Numbered from the stretch's first letter, positions 37,970 to 47,975 are shown. The stretch is 64,000 nt of DNA from Symbiodinium kawagutii (GCA_009767595.1 VSDK01004559.1:123038-187037); one strand, 5' to 3'. A program made the numbers and translations. Notes: a model not told the origin generated them from the letters alone.

Positions 37970-38281
37970 GATATTGGTGCTTTCCCTATTCGAATTGACC
38001 CCTGTGGGATGGTTTGGGATGCATCTTTGCATGGATCTGCCCAAACACATGCTTCAGGTTTACTGCCAAACAGGATCGGTATCAAAAAACATCTTTCATT
38101 CCACGGTGACATTACTGCTGAAGATGTACCCAGCAAAGGTCTTTGCACACTGCCCAACATGCTGAATGAACAAAACATAGCACGGGCAAAGCCTTTGTTG
38201 CAAGTCACTTTCGAGCCAGACGCACCGGTCATGGGACGGGATGTCACTGACCATGCTCTAAATGGGGCATGTTCGCCATAG
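37970..38281 (+). CDS. C-terminal exon of unknown protein
   Basis: After TCGCTCTAG the plus frame reads DIGAFPIRIDPCGMVWDASL, GLLPNRIGIKKHLSFHGDIT, LCTLPNMLNEQNIARAKPLL and VTFEPDAPVMGRDVTDHALN to TAG. This is one of the most protein-like frames in the window (104 codons). Not recognised. Confidence 0.7.
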   Translation, partial: DIGAFPIRIDPCGMVWDASLHGSAQTHASGLLPNRIGIKKHLSFHGDITAEDVPSKGLCTLPNMLNEQNIARAKPLLQVTFEPDAPVMGRDVTDHALNGACSP

Positions 38282-38469
38282 CGGTACTAAGAAAAAAAAA
38301 CCTATTAACCGCCACGAATCAAATACACGGTCTTTGACGGAGACAGTTGGATGATTCCTCACCAACAATCAAAAGGATGAGGCGGTCCATCAACGGCGAG
38401 CCCAAACTACCAACCCGAAATTGATCTATGCCATGCATGCACCCAAGTCGCTAGTCCAGTCATAGTCCA

Positions 38470-38811
38470 GTCACTTCAGACTTTTTGGGCTCAAGCCATG
38501 CCTCGGCAGCAAGTGACAAATCTGACTCCACAGGTAAGTGGCCATGGAATCCTCCTGAGCAGCCGCCACAGCACACCAAAGCTTCAGCTGTGCCTTCAAA
38601 AGCTAATCCAATTTCGAATCCTGCAAGAAAATTGAATGACATTCAAAAGAAAGAGACGCAACAAAGCCACTCAACGCCAAATTCTGCAACACAGCAGCCT
38701 CCTGTGGGAATGATTATGGTGCGGTCATGTCCGGTCATTCTTCGCCAGCAGAACAGCCAGCTGCTAGTTGCACCATGCCATTCCAAGCCGAGGCGTAGAA
38801 ACAGGGTGTAG
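38470..38811 (+). CDS. Exon(s), disordered basic protein
   Basis: Plus frame HASAASDKSDST is followed by a consensus donor (TCCACAG|GTAAGT at 38534), then PPQHTKASAVPSKANPISNP, IQKKETQQSHSTPNSATQQP and a basic end (KPRRRNRV) with TAG at 38809. The frame is also open through the putative intron, so splicing here may be optional or absent. Confidence 0.5.
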   Translation, partial: VTSDFLGSSHASAASDKSDSTGKWPWNPPEQPPQHTKASAVPSKANPISNPARKLNDIQKKETQQSHSTPNSATQQPPVGMIMVRSCPVILRQQNSQLLVAPCHSKPRRRNRV

Positions 38812-39009
38812 CTTTCTTCAAGTAGAGATTGTTAAATGATAGAAGTGGTTGGCTCATGGTCCAAACTGATGATGATGCATGATGATTCATCATCTTTGTT
38901 ATTGATTGATCAATGGCTGAGCAATGCCGGTTGAGTATACAATGATTGATTCATAGAGGCTCACTCATGGTTGATCAATGGTTCGTGACCATCCTGCTCT
39001 ACAGGTTGG

Positions 39010-39219
39010 TCAGTATTTACACATAAAACCGCTGCTCAAATCATGATGTACTTGAATGATTACACCACAATGTACCACACTGCAACCAGAAATCCCAGCT
39101 ACTACTGAGTCTGAGATGATCATCCAGGTCCCCACTGCTCCCATCTGCTCCTCTGCTGCCAAACATCCGATAGGCCCCTGCAGCAGCGAGTCATCCAAAG
39201 GGTTTGCTTGTGGTCTCAC
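39010..39219 (-). CDS. Possible exon, unknown
   Basis: Minus frame PQANPLDDSLLQGPIGCLAA then EEQMGAVGTWMIISDSV is coding-like; a plus frame is open as well. Confidence 0.4.
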   Translation of the reverse strand: MRPQANPLDDSLLQGPIGCLAAEEQMGAVGTWMIISDSVVAGISGCSVVHCGVIIQVHHDLSSGFMCKY

Positions 39220-39446
39220 ATCTCAACGCATCCCAGTTTTATGGCTTCCACGGTTAGACATTGAGCAGTTCTGTGGGAGGCATTGAAACCGGCCAGCTAT
39301 TGGACACCGCCATCAAATTTGCAGACAAAACCGGCAGCTGATGGTTGGATTTGTAATGACAGCTTCTAGCCGAAGCATCCATAACAGCTGGTGGTTCCAA
39401 ATGCAGATGACCACCACCTTGGCCACCCGGAAGAAACACACCGCAC

Positions 39447-39543
39447 CTTCCAAGCGATTTCACCGATGAAGTCCACGGTGGCCACATCTTCATGCCGCGA
39501 ATGCAGGATGCCAACCTGTCCCAGCAGGTGGTGCCAGTTCCCA
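39447..39543 (-). CDS. Exon of unknown protein
   Basis: After CACCTGGCAG the minus frame reads NWHHLLGQVGILHSRHEDVA then TVDFIGEIAWKVR, up to CTTGGAAG|GTGCGG. 97 bp with clean splice signals on both sides. The alternating strand pattern suggests a beta fold. Confidence 0.6.
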
Positions 39544-39897
39544 CTGCCAGGTGGTGATCAGTGCTGGCTAATAGGCCCGGCCGCTCAAGCTCCAAATGCT
39601 ACATGGATCCAAAGGGCGGTTGAGCTCTGACAGAGTTAGTGATAATGAATTGCTGGTCAATGGTGTCAATGATGGGCTACCGACAAAATGCCAATGTCCC
39701 ATCGTGACGAATGAAGCCGCGTCAGTGCCAAACTGAGGTGATTAATGATACGAAGCAGTAACTTTAGCTGACATGATCAGCCAGGTTGATTGACCTACCA
39801 ACATATCATTGATCACAGCTAACTTGTCCCTACCAATCAGATTGATATGAAGCATTCACCTTAGCTGACCATACCACCCTTCCCAGGGACATCCTCA

Positions 39898-40206
39898 TCA
39901 GCTTTTCGGCGCCTGCTGAGTGTTGAGGTGAGTCACGCACATCCCAGGCTGAAGTCGTTTCACCTCCAAAGCGCCTCGCAGGTTCAGCCGAGCAGCTGTA
40001 GAAACAGCCGCAACATCCGCAGCCAAACCAACGACACCAAGCGAGACCACTGGGGTCCTGCCCTCAGTCATCCAGCCTGCCTTCAACTGGACAAGCATAG
40101 GTGACTGGGCCCCAACACGAGCAAAACAATAAGTAAGCCATTGAACAGCAGGACGCCGGGATGGTGGTGTGGTCTGATGAAATGTGATCACCACCCCTTC
40201 TGAAAG
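39898..40206 (-). CDS. C-terminal exon of unknown protein
   Basis: After TTCCATCCCCAG the minus frame reads LSEGVVITFHQTTPPSRRPA, VQWLTYCFARVGAQSPMLVQ, LKAGWMTEGRTPVVSLGVVG and LRGALEVKRLQPGMCVTHLN to TGA at 39898. It joins in phase 0 to the exon ending at 40363 across a 156-bp intron (GTATGA...CCCCAG). Well supported; family not recognised. Confidence 0.75.
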   Translation of the reverse strand, partial: LSEGVVITFHQTTPPSRRPAVQWLTYCFARVGAQSPMLVQLKAGWMTEGRTPVVSLGVVGLAADVAAVSTAARLNLRGALEVKRLQPGMCVTHLNTQQAPKS

Positions 40207-40362
40207 CTGGGGATGGAACCAAAGTGACTATCAGTTCACTGTAGTCAAATTCGTTTTGGCACACTTTGTTTCGAGATTCTCGGGGTGAATCTAGTGGTTG
40301 AAACAACGCTCATCATTGGTGGGTTCAACTATATCCAAGAACGCTCTAATACATTCTCATAC

Positions 40363-40541
40363 ATTCTTATGCATAGTTTGTCCGCGTAACAATGCCCCCA
40401 CGACATGCCGAGGCTTGCCTGAACTCAGTGCTTCATCCACCTGCTGCGGCGATAAGAAAACTCGCTCCACCTGCAAGCAAACTTCCACCAGCGGGATCCA
40501 CCGCATCAACAAACTTGGCGGTTTGGGGGCCTGCGCATTGG
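40363..40541 (-). CDS. Internal exon of the same unknown gene
   Basis: Minus frame APKPPSLLMRWIPLVEVCLQ then VERVFLSPQQVDEALSSGKP and RHVVGALLRGQTMHKN, ending AAGAAT|GTATGA in phase 0. It starts after TTGCACAG or CAATGCGCAG. Helical, with a regular Leu/Val pattern. Confidence 0.65.
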
Positions 40542-40555
40542 CTGTGCAAATCATA

Positions 40556-40765
40556 ATTGCCAGGATTTGCCGGGGAAATTTACCAGGAAAAATGATGAAA
40601 AATGAAGGTTTACGGCAAAACTGTCAGGTAAAAAATCCAGGGGTTTACCGGGAGAGTTTAACAGGAAAACTACTTCAAGTGGTTTGCAGGAAAACTACCA
40701 GGAAAGCGACAAAATTGCCGGGAAATGCACCACTTTTGCATTTTTGCTGGTATTTTTACCGTGGC
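40556..40765 (+). repeat. Degenerate TTTACCAGGAAAA repeat
   Basis: TTTGCCGGGGAAATTTACC, GTTTACCGGGAGAGTTTAAC and ACCAGGAAAGCGAC are variants of one motif repeated about every 18-25 bp over 200 bp. Confidence 0.45.
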
Positions 40766-41041
40766 TGAATCCTATGAATCATGAATTCGCTGGGCCAGCA
40801 ATAATAATCAATTGCAATTCCAGTGGGGTGACATGGACCAGTCCGATCGACTACTGGCTCTGATCAGCTTTATCAAATCAATGGTCCTGCAACGACAAAG
40901 GATACGTCAAATCTGAACATCCTCAACAAAAAATAGACAAGAGAAAATGGCTGCAAACCCTTGGGCAATGGCTGCTATTTTGAAGTTGCTCCATAATCGA
41001 TGGTGAATTATATACAGGTAACAAGCATCAATGCCGACCCA

Positions 41042-41210
41042 TCAATCACGAAACATCAACCACCGTTGAAACCAGTCGTCACGAATGGCCCGCCTGCGCG
41101 TCTGCGCCAAAGCCTTGCCATGCAATACCCAGCACAGAGCAGCTCGACACGACCAAGCCTCAGGGCAGCTTGGGGGGTGCCAGCGGGGGTGTCCCTGGAT
41201 GGTTGGTAGT
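41042..41210 (-). CDS. Likely exon, frame uncertain
   Basis: GC-rich island. One minus frame ends KALAQTRRRAIRDDWFQRWL and a TGA at 41042; another reads GTPQAALRLGRVELLCAGYC then MARLWRRRAGGPFVTTGF. Coding is likely, the frame is not settled. Confidence 0.4.
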
Positions 41211-41517
41211 GGCTGATGCTGGTTCCGAGCAGTTACTATAGAGTGGTTATGGTTTTGATGTTTGTTACGGTTCATATTGGTTGAATCATGGGTGAGATTA
41301 GTTCCCGAGTAGCTGATTGCGGTAAATAATGGTCGGTATTGGCAAATCATGCTTGAGATTGGTTGCGCATGGTTGGTACGGGTTTGTGATGGTTGATACA
41401 GTGCTTTCAGCGGTGCCCGGTTTTGCCAATCAGGTGATAAACTCCATGTCGTGTGGCATCCGGGCAAGGGAAATATCACACGTAACCAAAAAACCAACCA
41501 AAACGAGGGAGGACAAA

Positions 41518-41526
41518 AGCTGTTGC

Positions 41527-41562
<36 letters not shown>
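41518..41562. repeat. (GTT)n microsatellite
   Basis: About fourteen GTT units. Confidence 0.9.
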
Positions 41563-41567
<5 letters not shown>

Positions 41568-41779
41568 TTAGAAAGATCATGTGGGTAACATTCAGTCAGC
41601 CGCATGTCAACCGCAAGCCACCCTCCCAAATAGAAATGGAACCCGAATCATCTCGAAATATCTCGAGCAACCAGTCATTTCACGTGTCTGAGTCTGGTCT
41701 CTATTCAGAACATCCGCTGATCTGAGACAATGTCAGGTCCGAGTGGCCCCAATGATCCTTGAGCCGAACCACATGCCCC

Positions 41780-41926
41780 ATGTCAGGCAGCTCGATTGAT
41801 GTGACTTGCCGGCTGCTTAAGTCCTATCGGACCCAAGGCCACAGCGCAGTGGCGGCAGCGTCAAAGAAGCTGCAACATCATGATGGTGAGGATGAGGCTG
41901 AGGAGGACGACAATGATATACAATGA
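41780..41926 (+). CDS. Short coding region with acidic tail
   Basis: Plus frame from ATG reads MSGSSIDVTCRLLKSYRTQG then HSAVAAASKKLQHHDGEDEA and an Asp/Glu tail to TGA, 48 residues. It could be a small gene or a last exon. Coding codon bias is good. Confidence 0.45.
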   Translation: MSGSSIDVTCRLLKSYRTQGHSAVAAASKKLQHHDGEDEAEEDDNDIQ

Positions 41927-42059
41927 TAGTGGTGGCATGGTGTGTTGGGGCTCTTGGCGGTGGTCTTAAATGAAAAATGAAGAAAATTACTTTACTTCGA
42001 GTGATCCCCACCATGTGATTTCAACACCGCTTGTTGGCTTCACTTTTGTCTGCATTCTC

Positions 42060-43205
42060 TCCGACATTTAGAATGACATTCTTTCTGACATCCTCTCCGG
42101 CATATCTTCTGACATTCTTTCTGACATATTTTCTGACATTCTCTCTGGCATACCTCTTGACATTTTTTCTGACATCCTTTCTGGCACATGTTCTGACGTT
42201 CTTCCTGACAACTTTCTAGTCGGACATTCTTTCTGGCATATCTTTTGGCATTCTCTCTAACATATCTTCTGACATTCTTTCTGGCATGTCTTTTGACATT
42301 CTTTCTGACATCTCTTCTGACATTCTTTCTGTCATATCTTCTGACATTTTTTCTGGCATATCTTTTGACATTCTTTCTGGCATATCTTTTGGTATTCTCT
42401 CTGACATTTCTTCTCACATTCTTTCTGACATGTCTTCTGACATTCTCTCTGACATTCTTTCTGACATGTCTTCTGACATTCTCTCTGACATTCTTTCTGA
42501 CATGTCTTCTGACATTCTCTCTGACATTCTTTCTGACATGTCTTCTGACATTCTCTCTGACATTCTTTCTGACATGTCTTCTGACATTCTCTCTGACATT
42601 CTTTCTGACATGTCTTCTGACATTCTCTCTGACATTCTTTCTGACATGTCTTCTGACATTCTCTCTGACATTCTTTCTGACATGTCTTCTGACATTCTCT
42701 CTGACATTCTTTCTGACATGTCTTCTGACATTCTCTCTGACATTCTTTCTGACATGTCTTCTGACATTCTCTCTGACATTCTTTCTGACATGTCTTCTGA
42801 CATTCTCTCTGACATTCTTTCTGACATGTCTTCTGACATTCTCTCTGACATTCTTTCTGACATGTCTTCTGACATTCTCTCTGACATTCTTTCTGACATG
42901 TCTTCTGACATTCTCTCTGACATTCTTTCTGACATGTCTTCTGACATTCTCTCTGACATTCTTTCTGACATGTCTTCTGACATTCTCTCTGACATTCTTT
43001 CTGACATGTCTTCTGACATTCTCTCTGACATTCTTTCTGACATGTCTTCTGACATTCTCCCTGACATTCTCACTGACATTCTTTCTGGCATATCTTCTGA
43101 CATTCTTTCTGGCATATCTTTTGGTATTCTCTCTGACATTTCTTCTCACATTCTTTCTGACATTCTTCCTGACATTTCTTCTGACATTCTTTCTGACGTT
43201 CTTTC
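42060..43205. repeat. 36-bp satellite array built from 12-bp monomers
   Basis: From about 42420 to 43060 a 36-bp unit made of three 12-mers (TCTGACATGTCT, TCTGACATTCTC, TCTGACATTCTT) repeats about 17 times almost perfectly. Diverged 12-mers flank it on both sides. Because 36 is a multiple of 3 and the unit lacks stops in several frames, open frames of 240-400 codons arise on both strands (for example MSERMSEDMSER on minus). These are judged non-coding. Confidence 0.9.
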
Positions 43206-43325
43206 CTCGCGGTTGAGGTCCGGCAGCGACCACTCAGCGTGGATGCTCGTGGTTGAGGTCCGGCAGCGACCACTCAGCGTGGATGCTCGTGGTTGAGGTC
43301 CGGCAGCGACCACTAGGCTTGGATG
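43205..43325. repeat. 40-bp tandem repeat, three copies
   Basis: GGTTGAGGTCCGGCAGCGAC plus CACTCAGCGTGGATGCTCGT repeats three times next to the 36-bp array, the last copy with AGGCTTGG instead of CAGCGTGG. Confidence 0.85.
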
Positions 43326-43575
43326 CTCGTGGTTGAGCTCCGAGGACGAGGAGGATGAGAAGGAGAAGGAGAAGGAGAAGGAGGAGGAGAAGGCATGACA
43401 GCTCTGATAAAATCTAACAACCCTCACCTGACAGGTGGGGAAAAATCAGCGACCACTAGGCGTGGATGCTCGTGGTTGAGCTCCGAGGAGGAGGAAGAGG
43501 ATGAGAAGGAGAAGGAGGAGAAGGAGAAGACAACTCGGATAAAATCTAACAACCCTCACCTGACAGGTGGGGAAG
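43310..43575. repeat. Duplicated block with GA-rich tract
   Basis: A block (end of the 40-bp unit, a GAGGAGAAGGAGAAGG tract and GATAAAATCTAACAACCCTC with ACCTGACAGGTGGGG) occurs twice. The tails start at 43406 and 43538. CACCTGACAGGTG is itself palindromic. Confidence 0.75.
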
Positions 43576-43730
43576 AAACAAAAAGCAAATAAGCAACGTG
43601 TATTGGCTTACGCACAAAAGGACACATCCAATCACCGTTCACACATTCCAATAGTACCCCCAAGCTTCAATGGATTGGCTAAAGCCAGCTAATTATTCGT
43701 GATCCTTGGGACTATTTGGGTCATTTTCAG

Positions 43731-43870
43731 GTGGCAGCGGCGACCCCTCTGTTCTGTCACATATCAAGTCTTTTCGTTCAAAAGTGAGAGCAGCGGAGGT
43801 CGGTGCCATGGGATATTGTGCGTCCGCTCCTCAGAATCAGCGGGATAATCATCCAAGTTTTTGTCACCTT
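43731..43870 (+). CDS. Exon of unknown protein
   Basis: A good acceptor (CATTTTCAG|G) opens a plus frame GSGDPSVLSHIKSFRSKVRA then AEVGAMGYCASAPQNQRDN. Other frames are also open; the 3' limit is unknown. Confidence 0.4.
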
Positions 43871-44129
43871 CTGGGCATCCAACTACTCCGGTTGATTGCC
43901 GGGGTGGTATTAACCAAAAGAATGGGCAAAATACGCCTGAAATCCTTGATTTTGCAACCAAACTTGCTTAGAGCATTGGCATTGGTTGGTTTTTGGATTT
44001 TGTCCAAAAAAACGCAAAAAATACAAGTTAAGAGTTCACACGCATTGATGGCAAACAACCGAACGATTTGTTTGCCCACCCAGCCCTAAATAGAATCCGA
44101 GTTTCCGTCTGTGTTTCTATTTTCAGGGG

Positions 44130-44310
44130 CAGCGTGGTGTTCTTGGATCCGACTCGGGTCCTGAATGGCAGCGTCGCTGACGTAGCCACTCTCCGTCAAA
44201 ACGCGCACCCTCGCTGGGTGCTGCGAATCGCCCAGCACCACCGCCTTCTGCGGCGCCAGATCTTCACCACCTTCGGCCAGAGACAAGCGCCATGAATCTA
44301 AACACTGCAA
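44130..44310 (-). CDS. Exon of unknown protein
   Basis: Minus frame LDSWRLSLAEGGEDLAPQKA, VVLGDSQHPARVRVLTESGY and VSDAAIQDPSRIQEHHAA with strong coding codon use. Acceptor at CAAACCTTCAG|G or TTTTGCAG. The frame continues open to 44086. Part of the 44-49 kb minus-strand exon run. Confidence 0.7.
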
Positions 44311-44369
44311 AATCCTGAAGGTTTGGGGGATTTGGGTAAATGCTAACAACAAACAACTGATAGTTTGTG

Positions 44370-44547
44370 AAATGGAATGGTTGGATGGCAAAGACTTGAA
44401 CATCTCGCGAGGAGTACTGTAATCTTGCGGCATAGCATCGTCATGGTTTCAGAGACACAGTTTGGAAACAAAAGACTCATTTTGTCAACTGTCACTATTT
44501 CAGTGGGAATCATCTTTTTGCTCATGCCATACCCTGGATGTGGGCAG
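44370..44547 (+). CDS. Possible exon with membrane helix
   Basis: Plus frame TQFGNKRLILSTVTISVGII then FLLMPYPGCGQ, ending near TGGGCAG|GTGATA. Antisense to the minus exon run, so doubtful. Confidence 0.25.
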
Positions 44548-44558
44548 GTGATAATTGG

Positions 44559-44759
44559 TTATGACCGATGTCCATAGGATCGCGTTTTCAAATCTGTCCA
44601 AACCATGCCCATCTTTGAGAGACCAGCCCAGCCTTGCCAAAAAACCTGGCTCCCTGCTCTGCTCATCAGTTCCGCTTGATGATCCTCAGATGCTGCCAAT
44701 TCCACCAAGCCATTCCAAATTGGGTCCGGTGCATTCATCCAGCTGCGTACCATCTGCAA
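44559..44759. other. Likely exonic, strand unresolved
   Basis: Minus frames (DPIWNGLVELAASEDHQAEL; EPGFLARLGWSLKDGHGLDR) and a Ser/Pro-rich plus frame are all plausible. Context favours minus. Confidence 0.35.
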
Positions 44760-44846
44760 CGCTCACTTCATCCAGCTGCAAATCAGATGACTTTCAGATC
44801 TTCAACCTGGCATCATGCCACACCCAAGCCGTATAAACTGCCACAC

Positions 44847-45030
44847 CTTGGCTCCACCACCCCGCCTTGGCTGCCCAGGCTCCGCTCGCACGGCGCTGCC
44901 GGGGAGCCACACGGCTTCGTCCAAGTCGCCGAAGGCCACCCCCACGTGGCCCTCCGAGATGCACACCACGCGCCCCAGCAACGACACGCCCAGCGCGTCC
45001 GCGGTCTCGTCCGGCGTCCAGCGCGCCAAC
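44847..45030 (-). CDS. GC-rich exon, beta-barrel-like
   Basis: After GGCCTCCCCAG|G the minus frame reads LARWTPDETADALGVSLLGR, VVCISEGHVGVAFGDLDEAV and WLPGSAVRAEPGQPRRGG, ending GAGCCAAG|GTGTGG. 184 bp with clean signals. The VVCI...VGVAFG...WLP pattern looks like a small SH3/MIB-type barrel; this is inference from strand spacing only. Confidence 0.75.
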
Positions 45031-45165
45031 CTGGGGAGGCCGGGCATTCGGTGACAGGTGCGGGTGGGGAACTGGTGTAGGTTGGCTCATAGCTGGTGGG
45101 TTCAGGTGAACATCTGATGGCAGGTCCGGCACGTGGGGAATTCATAGGTCGGTTCATAGGACATT

Positions 45166-45360
45166 CTAATGATTACAAACTATTTTTGCATCTGAGATGT
45201 TTGAATTCATAGTCTTGCTATGTCTTTCTGACTGAGAAGGCTGGGCAATAGTCAACCACTTGAAAATCTCCGAGATGGGGAATATAAACTTCAATATAGT
45301 ACTCCTCAACCTCCAAAGCCACTGAATTTCAAGGGGTATCAAAATGAATAAATCACCCAT
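45166..45360 (-). CDS. Possible exon, unknown
   Basis: Minus frame SEIFKWLTIAQPSQSERHSK then TMNSNISDAKIVCNH; modest coding character. Confidence 0.3.
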   Translation of the reverse strand: MGDLFILIPLEIQWLWRLRSTILKFIFPISEIFKWLTIAQPSQSERHSKTMNSNISDAKIVCNH

Positions 45361-45615
45361 ATCACAAGCAAGCCCCTAATAAATTGTAACTTTGTGATGT
45401 GCTAATAGCTATGAATCTCCATGTTGTTGGTTGTGAAGCCCCGCTATTAACACTGACACAAATCAAGCCCATGAAGTGTGGACCATGTTAAGTCTAGTGT
45501 CTTCTCATCATTATGGGCATCGCTATGGGTTCGCCCCACCGCTCGCTCTGAGATTCACAGGGGGATGAGTGCTTTCTCACCCAGATTGACCCCTTTAACA
45601 TCCTTAAACCCTATA

Positions 45616-45727
45616 TGGCTGTGGGTCAAAACCCTGTAGCCCTGGCTCCCCTATCATCGACCATTGTTTTCCTTCTTATTGGCGAATATCCCTACAAAAT
45701 TGGTGGGTTAATATTGACTCATAACCA
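45616..45727. mobile_element. Family C element, copy 5
   Basis: TGGCTGTGGGTCAAAACCCT and AATATTGACTCATAACCA ends with the shared interior (TAGCCCTGGCTCCCC). Confidence 0.65.
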
Positions 45728-45773
45728 TAAAAATCATCCACCCATAAGCCGACTACCGCATCCTGGTCCTCAC

Positions 45774-45922
45774 CTGCAGCCCTCCTTCCATGGCCCCGCG
45801 CCTTCCAAGCCACAGGCATTCCCTCAGGGTCTCCACCAATGGTTGCAGCTCCGTTGGCTCACACGGCATGGGGGCGGCAGGTGACACCTGACGCAGCCAT
45901 GCAGAACAGGCACTTGTAGAAC
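45774..45922 (-). CDS. Exon of unknown protein
   Basis: After ATAACTTCAG|G the minus frame reads STSACSAWLRQVSPAAPMPC, TELQPLVETLRECLWLG and RRGAMEGGLQ, ending GGCTGCAG|GTGAGG. 149 bp, two good splice sites, ends in phase 0. Confidence 0.75.
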
Positions 45923-46029
45923 CTGAAGTTATCACCTGGTCGTCATCAAACATCATGGAACATCATGGAACATAACTGATAATCAACTAAACTAATTAAA
46001 CCTCCGAAGCACCTTTGAGTTGGGCCTTG

Positions 46030-46143
46030 CTACGCCGGGGTCAGCATGGAAATCTGATGCACGCTTTGTGCCATTCCGAACTCAGGCCCTGCCTTCTGCT
46101 TCTGCAGCTCCGCATCTGCCAGTTGCGCTTCAAGTTCAACCAC
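46030..46143 (-). CDS. Coiled-coil exon
   Basis: After CGAACGTCAG the minus frame reads VVELEAQLADAELQKQKAGP then FGMAQSVHQISMLTPA to TAG at 46030. The heptad pattern suggests a coiled coil. It joins in phase 0 to the exon ending at 46295. An alternative acceptor (TCTCCTTTAG, 46199) would add residues upstream. Confidence 0.65.
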   Translation of the reverse strand: MVELEAQLADAELQKQKAGPEFGMAQSVHQISMLTPA

Positions 46144-46294
46144 CTGACGTTCGGTGTTGTTCCCGACGTGGGAAGGACGTGGATACATCGTTATGCATAA
46201 ACTAAAGGAGACACATGGTGTGTGAAAATTATATGTGAGCATGAGCATATCTGATCATATCTGTGTCTTTTATGTACTTGTCGTGCTATCATAC

Positions 46295-46759
46295 TTCTTC
46301 TGCCCATGTTTCGTGGGACGGGGTCATGTTGGAGACAAAGTCAAAGCGGCGAGCATACCAAAAGGTATGGACAAAATCAATGAGTAGTGTCTGGTTGCAA
46401 TCGCTGCAAAGCCAAAGGAACAATGGGTGCAAGACTGCGCTGATTGCCCCAACAATTGTGATGAGATCAACCTCTCTGAAGTCCCCAAGTGTGTAAAAAA
46501 TATCAAATTTGGTTCCAGTGGTTGGCTCACGCATGTAGTCCCACAGAGCCCTGACATCCAAGCTGCGGCCTGCTCTTGCACCCTCTTCAACTCCAGGTGC
46601 ACGCTTGGAATGCTGCCCTGCCACTGTGTCAGAAACCCTCCAGGATGCCATCTCCGCAGCCATCATCGAAACATGTTCAATTATGTCATGGGGGGGCAGC
46701 CATTGTTCCTTGCTTTTCGGGGAACCAGGTGTGTGAACACAACTGTCCAAATTGCACAT
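46295..46759 (-). CDS. Long exon with hydrophobic segment
   Basis: Minus frame of 155 codons: DSCVHTPGSPKSKEQWLPPH, IIEHVSMMAAEMASWRVSDT, VEEGARAGRSLDVRALWDYM, KFDIFYTLGDFREVDLITIV and GAISAVLHPLFLWLCSDC, ending GCAGAAGAA|GTATGA. The Val/Ile/Leu-rich stretch could be a membrane helix. Codon use is unambiguous. Family not recognised. Confidence 0.75.
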
Positions 46760-46788
46760 GGATGATCAGTAAACTCACCTTCCTCTAC

Positions 46789-46946
46789 CTACTGCCACTG
46801 TTTATACCTTTTCACTCTAGTCTCGCGGCAATGATATGATCGGTGCAGGATCCCTTCAATGAGACCCATTCCACAAAATGGGTGTGTTGTCCCAAGTTTC
46901 GCACCGTCAGCGTCGGGAACTCCCGTCAATACCAACGGATATTGAC
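46789..46946 (-). CDS. Exon of unknown protein
   Basis: Minus frame QYPLVLTGVPDADGAKLGTT then HPFCGMGLIEGILHRSYHCR and ETRVKRYKQWQ to TAG at 46789; donors at GAAAAG|GTATAA or GGAAG|GTGAGT. A plus frame of 117 codons from 46843 overlaps and is a competing reading. Confidence 0.5.
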
Positions 46947-47051
46947 CTTACATGACCTTACCCATGGACTGATTGGCATTGATTGCCTGTTTCAACGGAA
47001 TTCCCTCGAAGAATGGATCACTCCCACCGCACAATGCAGCAATCGTACCTA

Positions 47052-47273
47052 CTATACGCGTGTTTCAGCAGATGATGATCCCCTGGCGGCCACATCTGAA
47101 ACCAAACAGGCCCACGTGCTCCACGCCTTGACGGGGGCCTGCCGACTCAAGCGACAAATGCGCTGCGCGGGGTGGTCATCCTGGCGGCTGCTGTAAAGGG
47201 GAGGAGCAGTTGAAGGTCGACATGAACCAATGCCATGCATCATGAAGTACTGACCTGCACTTACCATCAACAC
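47052..47273 (-). CDS. Possible exon, unknown
   Basis: Minus frame RQDDHPAQRICRLSRQAPVK then AWSTWACLVSDVAARGSSS. The plus frame (DDDPLAATSETKQAHVLHAL) is equally open, so strand rests on context. Confidence 0.35.
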   Translation of the reverse strand: MLMVSAGQYFMMHGIGSCRPSTAPPLYSSRQDDHPAQRICRLSRQAPVKAWSTWACLVSDVAARGSSSAETRV

Positions 47274-47603
47274 GGGCGTGAACCATTACCAATCTTTACA
47301 TGCCTTACCCATTGAACAGATCGAACTTAGCGAGGTTGGCCAATTGACAAATCCAACTTAGCACCAAATTCGGGCTGGTTCAGCTACCACCACTTTGTGG
47401 CTCAAGGATGCTCAAGAGGAAACACATGGCATTGCCATGTTGGTGTCCATTGAATCATTGAATTGTGTGTGTGTGCAAGATTTGATTCAGATCATTCTTA
47501 AGAGTCCTTTCTTTCAGTTCTTGACCATCCACAAGAAAGATCTATGCTCACTCATGTATCAAAATAAAATGACCAACTGCCATCTGAGATATAAATCAAT
47601 GAC

Positions 47604-47706
47604 CTGTTCCGTTCCACGTGACCGTCCTTTACAAAGTCCGCCAGGTAGCGCATATCCTCCGGCAGCATGGCGCCTCCCGCCTCCTGTCGAGCAACAAACT
47701 GCTGAC
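47604..47706 (-). CDS. Exon of unknown protein
   Basis: After CCATCGGACAG|G the minus frame reads QQFVARQEAGGAMLPEDMRY then LADFVKDGHVERN, ending GGAACAG|GTCATT. 103 bp with two clear splice sites. Helical. Confidence 0.75.
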
Positions 47707-47859
47707 CTGTCCGATGGGTTGATGATGGCCATGAACGGCTAAGGATTCCATAGGTTTATACTGGTTAAGAAAGGCCATAACCATCGTAATAAGGGGATAA
47801 CAATCAACAATAGTGGTTAACCATAGGTTGACTACAGTTATTGAGGGGGGTACCATTTT

Positions 47860-47975
47860 GATGGGAAACGGATTCCTTGAACAGATGGTATTCAGTATGC
47901 CACCAGCTGCGGTAAACAAATAGAGAATCCGGAGTGCACAAGCATAGCTAAGCATGCGCTTACAAAAAGCAATCT
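47860..47975 (-). CDS. Possible exon with membrane helix
   Basis: Minus frame MLSYACALRILYLFTAAGGI then LNTICSRNPFPIKM, after TTTTTGTAAG and before ATG|GTACCC. Confidence 0.4.

Noticed and set aside
42040-43296. Open frames of 240-397 codons on both strands
   Set aside because: They are produced by the 36-bp satellite, whose length is a multiple of three; several frames are open at once and composition is purely repetitive.
44560-44660. G-patch-like GFLARLGWSLKDGHGL on minus
   Set aside because: Glycine spacing differs from the G-patch consensus and three frames are open here.
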